64,000 nt of DNA from Azorinus chamasolen (GCA_963576725.1 OY755242.1:58324480-58388479), one strand, 5' to 3'. Shown: positions 23,627 through 34,118, counted from the stretch's first letter. The notes: generated by a model not told the origin, from the sequence alone. Numbers and translations: made by a program.

Positions 23627-23882
23627 TCATTCCCTGTTGAATATTTATGTAAGAAATAATGACATCATGACTATTATGAACATCATTTATTAGCTGATAA
23701 TAATAGCATAAATAAAGAGATTTTTTTTTATATTGGTAGAAACTATGTGTAGAGTCAGATCTATTATAACTTAATAATGATAAACAATCCCTGGTCAGAC
23801 GGCTCCTACACCGGGAGCCATCTGATCTATATCTATTTTATCTGGAAAGGCTTGAAAAACGTTTTTTTAGGGAAAGGGTTAA
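23627..23882 (-). mobile_element. Family A MITE
   Basis: CATTCCCTGTTGAATATTTA to TTAGGGAAAGGGTTAA; centre GACGGCTCCTACACCGGGAG. Confidence 0.78.
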
Positions 23883-24009
23883 TAGATACTTGAAGGAAAT
23901 GCATTTCAGATTGGTCACCTGATGTGCTATAGCGTTTAAACTGTATAGACAGATTGGTCACCTGATTTGCTATAGCGTTTAAACTGTATAGATCTACCAG
24001 TATCCAGGT

Positions 24010-24400
24010 GTTTAATGTTAATTACTAATTTAAATAGGTTGTAAGTAGTTAATAAGATGATAAATATGGTGGTAATACCAGTGGTTTCCATTCTTATTGA
24101 TAAATACAGATACATATACATACATGTATATGTCTCTGATAAATATAGTGGTGAGTGACACTGATATCAATTCTGAAGTTAATAGTTATAGTGGTTATTG
24201 GTATCACTGGTTTCATTATTCTGAAGTTAATAGTTATAGTGGTTATTGGTATCACTGGTAGTTAATAGTTATAGTGGTTATTGGTATCACTGGTTTCATT
24301 ATTCTGAAGTTAATAGTTATAGTGGTTTATGGTATCACTGGTAGTTAATAGTTATAGTGGTTATTGGTATCACTGGTTTCATTTCTTAAGTTGATAGATA
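24010..24400. repeat. ~48/75 bp compound repeat before exon 4
   Basis: Units of AGTTAATAGTTATAGTGG, TTATTGGTATCACTGG and an optional TTTCATTATTCTGA in alternation. Confidence 0.8.
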
Positions 24401-24436
24401 TAGTGGCTGCTAATAATAATGGTTTCAATTGTTCAG

Positions 24437-24569
24437 GCCATTGCTAGTGATGGCGAAAGTGCTTCTGTTTCCCCCCAACATTGTCAGACTGGACAGACAC
24501 CTGGAGACTTTCCGGTCAACAGTGCAGGGAACCAGATCGGTGCTAAGCTGACACTTGCAAGTCCCACAG
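24437..24569 (+). CDS. Exon 4: end of the DUF7042-like domain
   Basis: The exon starts in phase 0 after AATTGTTCAG and ends in phase 1 before GTAGGT (133 nt). It encodes AIASDGESASVSP, QHCQTGQTPGDFP and GAKLTLASPT. The C-x-x-G-Q-T-P motif is typical of the end of this domain type. A minisatellite with about 48 bp units at 24010-24400 ends shortly before the acceptor. The next exon starts 3.9 kb downstream across an intron full of MITEs. Confidence 0.8.
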
Positions 24570-24685
24570 GTAGGTAGATGATTTATTATGACATGAACTA
24601 CAAGTTTCTTGTTATATGAAATGGATATCATGATATGGTAAAACCTAGATAGTTCGAACACTACAACAACTATCATGATCGGTCT

Positions 24686-24935
24686 TTAACTCTCTCCCTC
24701 ATGTATATGCCTTTTCATGAATTTGAAAACAGAGCAGACCCAGATCAGATGGCTCCTATAGGAGCCATCTGATCAGGGTCTACTCTGTTTGCTTTTGACA
24801 TGATATAGATCTGATTCTACAGTTTTTGTCAAAGCAAAAAAGTTTTTTTGACAATTTTAGATTTTAAAAATTCAGCTAATAAATCTTCATGATGTCATAA
24901 TTTCTTACATGAATATTGAACAGGGAAAGGGTTAA
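24686..24935 (+). mobile_element. Family A MITE with intact centre
   Basis: TTAACTCTCTCCCTCATGTA to AACAGGGAAAGGGTTAA. The centre at 24751-24766 is a perfect GGCTCCTATAGGAGCC within arms of about 30 bp (CAGATCAGAT/ATCTGATCAG). A family C copy adjoins it at its right TTAA. Confidence 0.85.
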
Positions 24936-25035
24936 GACAGGTGGCAGCTTTACGTCAGATAAAAGTCTTACAGAAAGCTCCTCTAGGAGTTTTCTGCATG
25001 ACTCTTACCCAGCTTTAAGCAGCCACCTGCCAAAT
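24933..25035. mobile_element. Family C palindromic MITE
   Basis: AAGACAGGTGGCAGCTTTAC, centre AAGCTCCTCTAGGAGTTTT, CAGCTTTAAGCAGCCACCTG: a single hairpin-like inverted repeat of about 100 bp. Confidence 0.8.
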
Positions 25036-25194
25036 ATTACTGAAACTTTTTACTGTATATGCATTCAAAGTCATACAATTGTGAAATAATTGGCGCTCTA
25101 TTAAATAGTATTGAAGTGCCGTAAAGCCTGGTTAATCAATAAACTGTAAACAGGTATTAGAAGAATTATGCAAACAGTTTGGACCAGAACACAG

Positions 25195-25372
25195 AGCTCC
25201 AGATAAGATGCGTAAATTAAAACATTTTTAAGAAAAGCTTCTTTATTACTCCACCAAAGCCTATATATGTAAATGTGATCACTCTTTAGAATAAACTCGA
25301 AGAGACGATTCTAAAGAGTGGTCCCAACATAGGCTTTGGTGGAGAAATGATGATTATAGTACTTTGGTATGT
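25195..25372. mobile_element. Family E, copy 2
   Basis: GATAAGATGCGTAAATTAAA, TACTCCACCAAAGCCTATAT, AGGCTTTGGTGGAGAAATGA; inner stem TTTAGAAT-GATTCTAAA. Confidence 0.75.
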
Positions 25373-25839
25373 ACATTTATCTGTTGTTCTGAGAACAGAA
25401 TGCCCATGGGTATCAGTACACCTCTGTCCTCATTAAAAGACAAAACTATTTTCCACACATAATATACTATGTATTTTATAAAGAAATCAACTGATTGGGT
25501 GTGTCTTTCAAGGAGCCCTGTGCAAGGTAATACTTTGTTAATGAATATTTATTCTTGTATGAATATTTATGAGAAAAGTGTTGAAGACTGAAGAGTTTAC
25601 TGTGCGAGAGTATTTAAATGAGAAACAGTTGAGACCCTGATTAGACTGCTACCCTGATCTTAGTCTGCACTGTTTGCCAATGCCCATGTACTTGTTTCCT
25701 AATTCGAAGGTTATGTTTTATTTTAATTAAACTTAGATGTACACTATTAAATTATGAAACTATTGTCTGCATGGATATACTTGAAACCACTACACATCAA
25801 CCACATAATTAATAAAGATATTTATATGCAGGTGGTTGC

Positions 25840-26063
25840 TTAACCCATTACCTCATAGGCTATTTTTAGATACAGCCTCTTTGAAAAGGAGCATTAACTA
25901 GAGAAAAGGAAAAATTTAGAATTATGTAGTTTGAAACCATTGTGATAAATAGAGCATTTGCTCCTACAGTGCTCCTTGAGCAAATGCTCTATTTATCACA
26001 ATGGTTTCACAAAGTGACTTTTACAGAGTCGTCAAAAGTCGTCAATATGAGGGAAAGGGTTAA
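25840..26063 (+). mobile_element. Family B MITE inside family C
   Basis: TTAA at both ends, ends CCCATTACCTCATAGG and ATATGAGGGAAAGGG, and the long central inverted repeat GAGCATTTGCTCC/GAGCAAATGCTC. TTAA duplication with CCC ends is the piggyBac pattern. Confidence 0.85.
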
Positions 26064-26125
26064 AACTGGATGAAAGTAAAGCAGTGAGCTCCTGTAGGAT
26101 ATTTCTGCATAACTTTTGTCCTGCA

Positions 26126-26700
26126 TTAAGAGGAAGTCCCTACAATGAACGCATATTTTCAATTGTAAATGTCAATGTCATAAAACTTGGGATTTGTGTG
26201 CTCAATCCAGAGACATATACATACATCTGTACCGGTATGTATATGTCTCTGGCTCAATCATTATTATGAAGATTGTCAATTTGAACTGATATCGAACAAT
26301 GCCTCTGTGATACAAAACAAACTGATTTCATCAATACTTACAATTTTTGTTCCACAACGAAGTGTTATCGACCTTTTCAGTTAAAAATTTCAACGTTTTG
26401 CCGATGATCACCAGATCCCTTTATTGTTTACATAACAGTTTTTCTCGGAAATGGTCGGAGAGACTCGAATAGAACGAAAAGATACGAAACTTAAACCCAA
26501 CCCGAATAAAACTGAAATATCGGCGAATAAAATCAAGATCGTCGATATCAAACACATACATGTTTGTCATTTTCAACGTTTATTGGATAGGTTTTCTTGC
26601 GATATACATGTACTACTTTTCAGCATATAAACATATGAGTTTTGTATGTTTTAGGATTTTTTGAAACATGTCGAATGTCTCTAAGGGACTTCCCCTTTAA
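26126..26700 (+). mobile_element. Family F MITE, copy 1
   Basis: Bounded by TTAA; ends GAGGAAGTCCCT and AGGGACTTCCCC are inverted repeats. About 570 bp, no transposase. It resembles copy 2 over most of its length (AATGAACGCATATTTTCAAT, GCCGATGATCACC, AAACCCAACCCGAATAAA). Confidence 0.85.
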
Positions 26701-26811
26701 GCTACCACCTGTATTTAACACTCAGTAATATACCTCCTTTTTGTTGGTGGTGGCTTCAGAGAGGTTGCTTGAGAGATGTTTTTCATCAAACTGTTAATAA
26801 TTTAGAGGTCC

Positions 26812-26966
26812 AGATAAGATTCGTAAATTAATTTTTTGTCAAGATTACCTTCTTTATTTCTCCACCAAACCTTAAATATGTTGGTACCACTCTTAATTTA
26901 GAATCGTTTCTTACAGACAATTCTAAAGAGTGGTCATAACATAGGATTTGGTGAAGAAATGAGGAT
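26812..26966. mobile_element. Family E, copy 3
   Basis: CAGATAAGATTCGTAAATTA, TTTCTCCACCAAACCTTAAA, GGATTTGGTGAAGAAATGAG; inner stem TTTAGAATCG-ACAATTCTAAA. Confidence 0.73.
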
Positions 26967-27301
26967 TTAAGTATTTCAGAGTATGCACCTCTATCTGTTA
27001 CTCAGTACAGTTTTGCCCTGAAATATAACTCATACTTTTCTGTTGGTCTCTTTTCAGAAACCTGTCGTGAGTTATTGGTATTATTGATTTCCACTGATTT
27101 TCACGGTTGGACGATTCATTATGAATTATTTGAACCTGTTATATTTTAAGGTGACCATTAATGATTCACACCTGACACAAATGACATGTCATGAGAATAA
27201 ATGAGCACATGTCACATACTCTATAACCTTGGCTGCTTTAACCCTTATACAAATGATGTCTGCACAAATTCGGATCTCATGCAACTTAAAATTTGACTAC
27301 T

Positions 27302-27523
27302 TCAAACTCATATTGACGACTTTTGACGCCTCTTTAAAAGTTACTTTGTGAAACCATTGTGATAAATAGAGCATTTGCTCCTATTGGAGCAAATGCTCTA
27401 TTTATCAAAATGGTTTCAAACTACAAAGTTCTAATATTTTCCTTTTGTCTAGTTAATGCTCCTTTTAGGTAGATTTATACAAAGAGGTTGTATCTAAAAA
27501 TAGCCTTTGAGGTAATGGGTTAA
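27302..27523 (-). mobile_element. Family B MITE
   Basis: CAAACTCATATTGACGACTT to TTGAGGTAATGGGTTAA with near-perfect arms GAGCATTTGCTCC/GGAGCAAATGCTC. A family D fragment follows at 27535-27605. Confidence 0.83.
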
Positions 27524-27837
27524 GAAACTATTGACTGAATGTCAAATAACTTGGATCCTGATGAGATGCCAAGTTACTCAGCGTCTCATCAGGATGCATG
27601 CTTTGTTCAAATGTTAGTCAGGTTGCGGATAACAGGATAAGGATTACTTTGCTGTGGTAATAGACAAACAGGCTAGACACCGAGTAGTTATGGGAAGATA
27701 CTCGTATAAAGGTTTGCTTTTATAAAATGAATCCATGTAACAAAACTGAAAAGATATGAAATGGTGAGAGCGTAATTATTTTTTTTCAGTAACACCCCTC
27801 TAAACCGGACTTAAAGAATATTTTAGATATTTTCATG

Positions 27838-27968
27838 AATTTTGACAGCTTAATGCGGTAAAGTCATGCAGAAAACTCCTTTTGACAGCTTAATGTGGTA
27901 AAGTCTTGCAGAAATCTCCTTTTGAACCTTTCTGCATGACTTTCACCCTGCATTTAGCTGCCACCTGT
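27838..27968. mobile_element. Family C copy with partial duplication
   Basis: TTTTGACAGCTTAATGCGGT and its near copy TTTTGACAGCTTAATGTGGT lie about 45 bp apart. Right arm CCTGCATTTAGCTGCCACCT. Confidence 0.68.
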
Positions 27969-28029
27969 TTTAAAGTCAGCAATGATACTTATCCAAAATT
28001 TCGGTTTAGAGAAGTTTTACTGTTAGCAT

Positions 28030-28195
28030 TTAGCACTTTGCCTGTTCTATGTTTATTCCAAATGCCTACTGAATATTCAGGACCAAAATAGTTATAATGA
28101 AATATGGATGGGGGGACATTGTAGCCCTTTTAGAAAGTAAAGAAACTGATCTTGAACATAATGTGTGAAAAGGCATTTATATGAGGGAAAGGGTT
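28030..28195 (-). mobile_element. Family A2 MITE without its palindrome
   Basis: GCCTGTTCTATGTTTATTCC to ATATGAGGGAAAGGGTT, joined across the deleted centre at GATCTTGAACATAATGTGTG. Confidence 0.7.
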
Positions 28196-28444
28196 GATCA
28201 ATATTTATCCTAGTTCCCTGAAGGTTTTTCCCAGACTACAAAATCAGATCCTGATATAGCATTTACATTCAGACTTGGCATTAGTGTATCTAGATTGTAC
28301 ATTTTGGATTTTTTTCTTTTGATTTGATCTTTTTTTTCAGAGCTTGATGCATTTTCCTTGTACATGTAAATGCAAATGACTCCCATTTGCATAATTCTGT
28401 CTCAAAATTCATATTTGTCACTCGATCATTTCTTTAATAAACAG

Positions 28445-28612
28445 CCACATGTCCAAGTTTGGTAAATCCAGATCGAGGCACAGTCTCCATAGCTACAAAT
28501 GGTGCTGTTACTTCTGGTCTATACACGTGCAACAGTAACTACACAATGCACGGATCTTCTAGCAGAACATGTCAGGACAGCGGGAACTGGACATCAACAG
28601 AGCCATACTGCA
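28445..28612 (+). CDS. Exon 5: CCP module 1 (class b)
   Basis: One complete CCP/sushi module in a 168 nt phase 1-1 exon between AATAAACAG and GTGAGT. Counting the split codon as residue 1, Cys are at 3, 29, 43 and 56 and Trp at 49, matching the CCP pattern of 1-3 and 2-4 disulfides around a buried Trp. Asn8-Pro9 and the end base A place it in class b. Asn-Tyr-Thr and Asn-Trp-Thr are possible N-glycosylation sites. Confidence 0.93.
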
Positions 28613-28659
28613 GTGAGTAGAGCTGGCTTGGTGCCTGTAAAACTTTTATTGTTGATATC

Positions 28660-28922
28660 ATTATAACCCATTACTCCCTGGCATATGTATAACCCATTAC
28701 TCCCTGGCATATGTATAACCCATTACTCCCTGGCATATGTATAACCCATTACTCCCTGGCATATGTATAACCCATTACTCCCTGGCATATGTATAACCCA
28801 TTACTCCCTGGCATATGTATAACCCATTACTCCCTGGCATATGTATAACCCATTACTCCCTGGCATATGTATAACCCATTACTCCCTGGCATATGTATAA
28901 CCCATTACTCCCAGGCATATGA
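28660..28922. repeat. 26 bp minisatellite made of a MITE end, 10 copies
   Basis: Units TATAACCCATTACTCCCTGG plus CATATG, identical except the last (CCAGG). TAACCCATTACTCCC is the family A/B terminal repeat. It starts about 50 bp after exon 5. Confidence 0.88.
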
Positions 28923-28964
28923 ACACAGAAATATTAGACTAGGGCTGAAATGGTAAAATCAGAT

Positions 28965-29157
28965 TTATATCATTTCAAAAGCAAACAGCAATTCTGATGA
29001 GACAGCTTCTACTGGACGCCTTTGCAAACAGAGTAGATCAGATCGCTCATATCGAATGGCTCCAGTAGGAGCCGCCTGCCTGGGCTTTTCTGTATCTACA
29101 GTCTGTTGTGGTATAAACTTCCCATGTTCATAATACCATTACAAAAATCCATCTAAT
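28965..29157. mobile_element. Family A MITE, left portion, rearranged
   Basis: Two partial centres (ACAGCTTCTACTGGACG and ATGGCTCCAGTAGGAGCCG) with AAGCAAACAG and GCAAACAGAGTAGATC suggest fused copies. Continues into the TTAA where F copy 2 is inserted. Confidence 0.62.
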
Positions 29158-29664
29158 TAAAGAGGAAGTCCCTACAATGAACGCATATTTTCAATAATAT
29201 CATAACACTTGATATTGTTATGTTCAATTATTTTTATGAAGATTGTCAATTTGTACCTATATTAAAAAGTGCCCCTGTGATACAAAATAAACTGATTTCA
29301 TCAATACTAATATTTTTGGTTCTACAACAAAGTATTATCGCCATTTTCCATTCAAATTTTCAGCGTTTTGCCGATGATCACCCGATCCCTCCTTTATTTA
29401 CGTAACAGCCTTTATCGGAAGTGGTGAGAGAGACGCGATTAGCGCGAACAGATATGAAACTAAAACCCAACCCGAATAAATTGAAACATCTGGGAATAAA
29501 ACCGGGATCGACGATATCAAACACATGGATGTTTTGCCATTTTTAATGTTTATTTGATAGGTTTTCTTACTATATACTACTTTTCAGCATATAAACAAAA
29601 TTAATGGGTTTTGTATATATTAGGTATTCTTGAAACACGTCAAATGTAGGGACTTCCCTTTTAA
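29157..29664 (+). mobile_element. Family F MITE, copy 2, inside a family A copy
   Basis: Bounded by TTAA, ends AGAGGAAGTCCCTACA and TGTAGGGACTTCCCTT. The host is the 3' part of a family A element (CCATCTAATTAA before; TTCATGAATGTTCATGAG after), so it filled a TTAA in A. Confidence 0.8.
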
Positions 29665-29924
29665 TGTTCACTCAGTCATTATTTTAATTCATGAATGTTC
29701 ATGAGATAAAAAAATTACAGCTTCTCTTTCAAAAGAAGCGTTATTTTTATAATTCGATATTATTATTAGCACTCTTGTTTCATCAACATGTTTCTTGTTA
29801 TTTTTGGAATGTAAACTGACTGTCTTGTCTCCACACCAGCTCAAAAGATAATAAGAAAAATATGGAGTTATTTGTTGTGTTAAACATAGCAAACATCAGA
29901 TCTTAACACCAAAATGGCATTTGT

Positions 29925-30119
29925 TTAACCGTTTAATCCATAGATACACCTTTAACGCATTTGAAAACGGAGTAGACAAAAATCAGATGGCTCCTGATAT
30001 CATGGTCTGCTCTGTTTGCTTATTTCATTATGTAGATCTTATCAAAAAATTCTGCCATTACCAAAAATTCTTCATAAAAATTCAGTAACTAAATATTCAT
30101 GATGTCCTTAAAGGGTTAA
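29925..30119 (+). mobile_element. Family A MITE, internally deleted
   Basis: TTAACCGTTTAATCCATAGA to GTCCTTAAAGGGTTAA; GATGGCTCCTGATATCATGG shows loss of the right palindrome arm. Confidence 0.75.
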
Positions 30120-30210
30120 ACTAGATTGTAATGTACAGTTTACGTTTGAATGAAAAGTATGATGACTGTCGAACAAGTACATTTTTGTATTCAATATCCT
30201 TTTTGCCCAG

Positions 30211-30372
30211 GCTGTGCAACCCCAGCTGTCCCTACAAATGGTGCACTGTCCATTAATTCCCTCGGGACTGTTGTTTCCTACACCTGTGAACTCATGTACT
30301 CATTGGATGGGTCAGAAACACGTTCTTGTCAACTGGACTCTGCAAGTTGGGACAGTACGGATCCGTCATGCA
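30211..30372 (+). CDS. Exon 6: CCP module 2 (class c)
   Basis: A CCP exon of 162 nt, phase 1-1, between TTTTGCCCAG and GTAAGT. Cys are at 2, 26, 40 and 54, with Trp47. The features shared by class c are Cys at residue 2, Asn10-Gly11 and 14 residues from the third to the fourth Cys instead of 13. The end reads SWDSTDPSC. This module is the most divergent of class c, with ELMYS where others have a Gly-Tyr or Asn-Tyr turn. Confidence 0.92.
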
Positions 30373-30514
30373 GTAAGTAAAGAAATTTTAGAAATAAGCA
30401 TGATGACGGTTGTACGAATCTGGTGTTTTACACGAATATTCAATAATTGGGGACAATATGTATATGTATTAAAGTCTTGCGAATACGGCAACTCATGTAG
30501 TATAATTCGGGATT

Positions 30515-30987
30515 TTTATACCCCCACAAACGAAGTTTTGGAGGGGGGGGGGGGTATACTGGAGTCACCATGTCCGTCCGTTCGTCCGTCTGTTCATCCG
30601 TCCGGCCGGCTTGTCCGGATTATAACTTCAAACGTATAAAAGATATTGACTTCAAACTTCATATACAGATAGATCACATTGACCAGGTCTATAACTCTGT
30701 CTTCAGTATTTTTGGAGTTATTGCCCTTTGTTATTTTTGTCAAAATCTGGCTTGTTTTAATAAATGAATTTTTTTTTTTACCTTTTCTCTGTCATACCTC
30801 ATTGTTGAACACCATCTAAAGTTCTGCACTAAAGGTTTTGATGTGTCGCTTCGTGCATGAATGAATTATCTCCCTTTTTGTAATTGAACAAATCAAAATT
30901 TAGCAGTCGGGAGCTTTATATCTATAACCCCATCTCTGTGTCAAATGTGCTAGTGGGGGTATTAATCACCTTTAGCGGTAGTTCTAG
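30515..30987 (+). mobile_element. Helitron-like element H2
   Basis: It begins ATACCCCCACAAACG with a G run at 30541-30554 and a TCCGTCCGTT tract. It ends with GGGGGTATTAATC and TAGTTCTAG at 30987, followed by T. ATACCCCC and GGGGGTAT form subterminal inverted repeats. It sits in the intron after exon 6. Confidence 0.55.
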
Positions 30988-30999
30988 TTAAAACAGTAA

Positions 31000-31360
31000 T
31001 TAGCTTAATACAGTGCAAAAGTTGCGCAGAAAGTTCCAATTTGTACTTACTGCATTACTTTTGCCCTTCATGCCGTTTACAGACTCCTAGATTAATATAT
31101 TATGTGATCGCATTAGCGACACTCTACTGTATATATATTATGTGGTCGCCTTAGCGACACTCTTCTGTATATATATTATGTGGTCGAGTTAGCGACACTC
31201 TACTGTATATAAACAGTAATTTTAAGCCCTCTAAACTGGTCTTTTAGTTAAGAAGAATTGAGATCTTTTAAGCAGGTAACTGCTAATGTAGGGTGAAAGT
31301 CATGCAAAAAGCTCACAAAAGGAGTTATTGTTCTGCATTAATTAAGTGGCCATCTGTCTC
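31000..31360. mobile_element. Two family C copies around a 46 bp repeat
   Basis: 31010-31085 (AGTTCCAATTTGTACTTACT centre) and 31255-31350 (AGCTCACAAAAGGAGTTATT centre). Between them three copies of a 46 bp unit with GGTCG-x-x-TTAGCGACACTC (31095-31215). Confidence 0.65.
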
Positions 31361-31583
31361 AAAGACTGGCATTTATACTAATTTGCAAGGTTGGTATATA
31401 GGGGCTTAGTTATATCAAATAAACCCCTATATACCAGACTTTCAATCATATAATTAGTTATATCATCTCAACCCATATATACCGCACTTTCAATCATATA
31501 ATATGATATATTACTCTTAATCATTTCCAGTGATAGACTTGTTAAATCCGGTGATTTTGAAATGTCTTTATTTTGATAACTAA

Positions 31584-31834
31584 CTAACCTTTACTCCATA
31601 AATATGCCTTTCTATGCCTTAGCAAACAGAGTAGACCCAGATCAGACGGCTCCTACTGGAGTCATCTGATCGGGATCTTCTCTGTTAGCTTAATATAGAA
31701 TAACATAGATCTGATTCTATGGTTTCTACTTTTGAAAAAAAATCATGTATTAATACGCCATTTTAAAAATTAATCTAATTAATAGTCATGATGTCATTAT
31801 TTCTTACATGAATATTCATGGGTTAAAGAGTTAA
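31584..31834 (+). mobile_element. Family A MITE
   Basis: CTAACCTTTACTCCATAAAT, centre GACGGCTCCTACTGGAGTCA, right end ATTCATGGGTTAAAGAGTTAA. Confidence 0.8.
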
Positions 31835-31845
31835 ACACATCCTCT

Positions 31846-32056
31846 GTAGAGCTTTCCTCATATAGACGACTTAAGGCACATTTGCAAGCAGAGTAGACCC
31901 AGATGAGACAGCTCCTATCTGATCAGGGTCTGCTTTGTTTGCTTTATGAGTTAGTATAGATCTGATTCAGAAGTTTTTGCAACAGCCAGTCTTTTCACGT
32001 TAATGTGTAATTATTAAAAGTCAGTCCATGAATATTCATGCAGTAATATATTTTTA
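31846..32056 (+). mobile_element. Family A MITE abutting exon 7
   Basis: CTTTCCTCATATAGACGAC, shortened centre GACAGCTCCTATCTGATCAG, and TCCATGAATATTCATGCAG at the right, right against the acceptor of exon 7. Confidence 0.72.
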
Positions 32057-32057
32057 G

Positions 32058-32225
32058 CCCAGTGTTCAGCTATTCCCGCCGCTACTGGCCGCATAACAAG
32101 CACTACAACCAGTGGCACTTCAACATCAGCCTCGTTCACATGCTCATCCGGGTACAATCGAATAGGCGTGGCATCTGTCACATGCCTTGCAACTGGCCAA
32201 TGGGATAGTGACATACCAACTTGTG
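32058..32225 (+). CDS. Exon 7: CCP module 3 (class a)
   Basis: A CCP exon of 168 nt, phase 1-1, with acceptor ATTTTTAG and donor GTAATT, the latter weaker than those nearby. Cys are at 3, 29, 43 and 56, Trp at 49. It starts QCSAIPAATG and ends QWDSDIPTC; the split end base is G, as in all class a exons. A family A MITE end (CATGAATATTCATG) lies about 18 bp before the acceptor, so part of the acceptor region may come from the transposon. Confidence 0.92.
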
Positions 32226-32309
32226 GTAATTACACACATAAATGTAAAACTTATGAAGACACCACTAATAATATTCGTGTTCAAATGTTTTTCAAATTCT
32301 TTAGCTGTT

Positions 32310-32985
32310 TATTTCATGAATACATCTTTTTATGTCTTTGCAAACAGAGTAGACCCAGAACAGATCTGATGTAGTAGCAGTCTGATCAGGTCTGCTGACT
32401 GTTTGCTTATAAATGTAGATATGATTCTACAGTTTATGCCATAGCCAAAAATTCCTATGTCCATGTGCTGTAATAACAATTAATCTAATTATTAGGGCCC
32501 TTTAGGAATCACATTTTCTGTCTGTCTGTCTATCTGTCCGTCAGTCAACAATTTTGATGTGACGCGATAACTCAAACAGTACCTCACATATTGGTTTCAT
32601 GTTAAGGGCATGCTTAGTATCATCAGAGGAAGACACCTATATTTTTTGGGATGAATCAGATCACTATGTCTAGAGTTATCTGCCCTTGATTCATCCAAAA
32701 TGCCATAAATTTTTGTCAACACTTTTGATGTGACCTTATAACTCAAAAAGTACTTCACATATTTGGTTCATATTAAGGGCATATGCTTAGCATTATGAGA
32801 GGAAGACACCTATAGTTTTTTGGTTGAATGAGATCACCATCTCCAGAGTTATCTGCCGTTGATTTATCAAAAATGCCATATTCAACAAAAGACCATCTTC
32901 AGGTCCCTCTCTGACTGAGTCAGTTTTCTAGTAATTCACAACATTATTATTTCTTACATGAATATTCTTGGAATAAAGGGTTATG
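32310..32985 (+). mobile_element. Family A MITE split by element H3
   Basis: Left part 32310-32496 includes TTTGCAAACAGAGTAGACCC and AACAATTAATCTAATTA; right part 32940-32985 is CATTATTATTTCTTACATGA to GGAATAAAGGGTTA. Together they make one ordinary copy interrupted by H3. Confidence 0.75.
32497..32931 (+). mobile_element. Helitron-like element H3 inserted in a family A MITE
   Basis: It contains a TCTGTCTGTC tract and two ~170 bp units (GATAACTCAAACAGTACC near 32568, a diverged copy near 32737). The end has the palindrome CTGACTGAGTCAG (32911-32923) followed by TTTTCTAG and T. The flanks are the left and right parts of one family A MITE, so this insertion is younger than its host. Confidence 0.6.
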
Positions 32986-33061
32986 GTAAATATGACTGAT
33001 TTCAATACAATTATGTTATTCATTCTGAATCCTGTCAAATCAATGATAAAGAAACATTTAC

Positions 33062-33297
33062 TTAACTCTTTATCAAAGATAAACACCTTTTTCATGCCTT
33101 TGCGAGCAGAGTAGACCCAGATCAGATGGCTCATGTAGGAGCTGTCTGATCAGAGTCTACTCTGTTAGCCTATATGGAATTATATAGATCTGATTTGACA
33201 GGAAAAAATTCTGTGTTCATGTACATGAACCAATATAAAAATTCAGATAATGAATATCCATGATGTCATTATTTCTTGCATGAATATGCACATAGTG
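33062..33297 (+). mobile_element. Family A MITE
   Basis: TTAACTCTTTATCAAAGATA; centre GATGGCTCATGTAGGAGCTG; GATGTCATTATTTCTTGCAT; right end lost at CATAGTGTAT. Confidence 0.78.
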
Positions 33298-33507
33298 TAT
33301 ACATTACAATCATTATTGATAAAGGCATAGATTTGTATTTGATGTCTAGTTTTCAGATACAAAATTGTTTACACACCAAACAGCTTTTTATGAATACATA
33401 ATTTCTTTCCAAAAGTATAGTGTTTAATTACAAAAAAGCTTTTCTTTTGTGTAGTGACTGAAATTGAAACTGGACTTTATTCTTTTTTTTTTTTACAATC
33501 CTACCAG

Positions 33508-33675
33508 TTTCATGCACAGTACTGACCAATCCGGCCAGTGGCAATGTGGCTGTATCTTCTAACGGTATTACATCGACTGCGACTTACACATGCAGCTCAG
33601 GATATAGCCTGGTTGGCTCAACAATGCGCACATGTCAGGATGATGGATCGTGGGACGGGTCGGCACCAACCTGCT
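33508..33675 (+). CDS. Exon 8: CCP module 4 (class b)
   Basis: A CCP exon of 168 nt, phase 1-1, with a T-rich tract ending CCTACCAG and donor GTAGGT. Cys are at 3, 29, 43 and 56, Trp at 49, and VLTNPASGNV carries the class b Asn8-Pro9. The central strand reads TATYTCSSGYSLVGS, close to the CCP consensus. End base T. Confidence 0.93.
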
Positions 33676-33893
33676 GTAGGTGTTAACCAATTTTCTGCTA
33701 TACTGTTTGCGATAAACTCGTTCACAGTGACTTTTGGATCTATTTTCATATTGTGGGAGCACAGTGAACAAATTTTTTATTGTATATAATCATTCACTAA
33801 CTTCAACTGGTGGAGCAAACAGGGCAGATGCTGATCAGAAGGCTCCTTCAGGAACCCTCTGATCTGGGTCTACATTGTTTGACAATGTCCCTT

Positions 33894-34093
33894 TTAACCC
33901 TTTCCTCCATAGGCTATTTTTAGATCCAACCTCTTTGAATGAATCTACTAAAAAGGAGCATTTACTACAGAAAAGGAAAATGTTAGAATTGTGCAGTATT
34001 GAAACCATTGTGATAAATAGAGCATTTGCTCCATAGGAGCAAAGTGACTATTACAGAGGCGTAGAAAGGCGTATTTATGGAGGAAAGCGTTAA
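33894..34093 (+). mobile_element. Family B MITE, palindrome shortened
   Basis: TTAACCCTTTCCTCCATAGG to ATGGAGGAAAGCGTTAA. Only GAGCATTTGCTCCATAGGAG is left at the centre. A family A fragment precedes it (33808-33885), and a 23 bp array follows at 34119. Confidence 0.8.
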
Positions 34094-34118
34094 TTCCACA
34101 TAAGCACTCTTTGTAAAT

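Larger units (their letters stand above)
25829..26711. mobile_element. Family C palindromic MITE interrupted twice at its TTAA sites
   Basis: Left arm CAGGTGGTTGCTTAA, centre with GTGAGCTCCTGTAGGAT and TCCTGCATTAA, right arm TTTAAGCTACCACCTG. Other C copies have TTAA at the same two places (GTGGTAGCTTAATGCAGG and CTGCATTAAGCTGCCACC). Here a family B element fills the left TTAA and a family F element the right. Confidence 0.8.
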
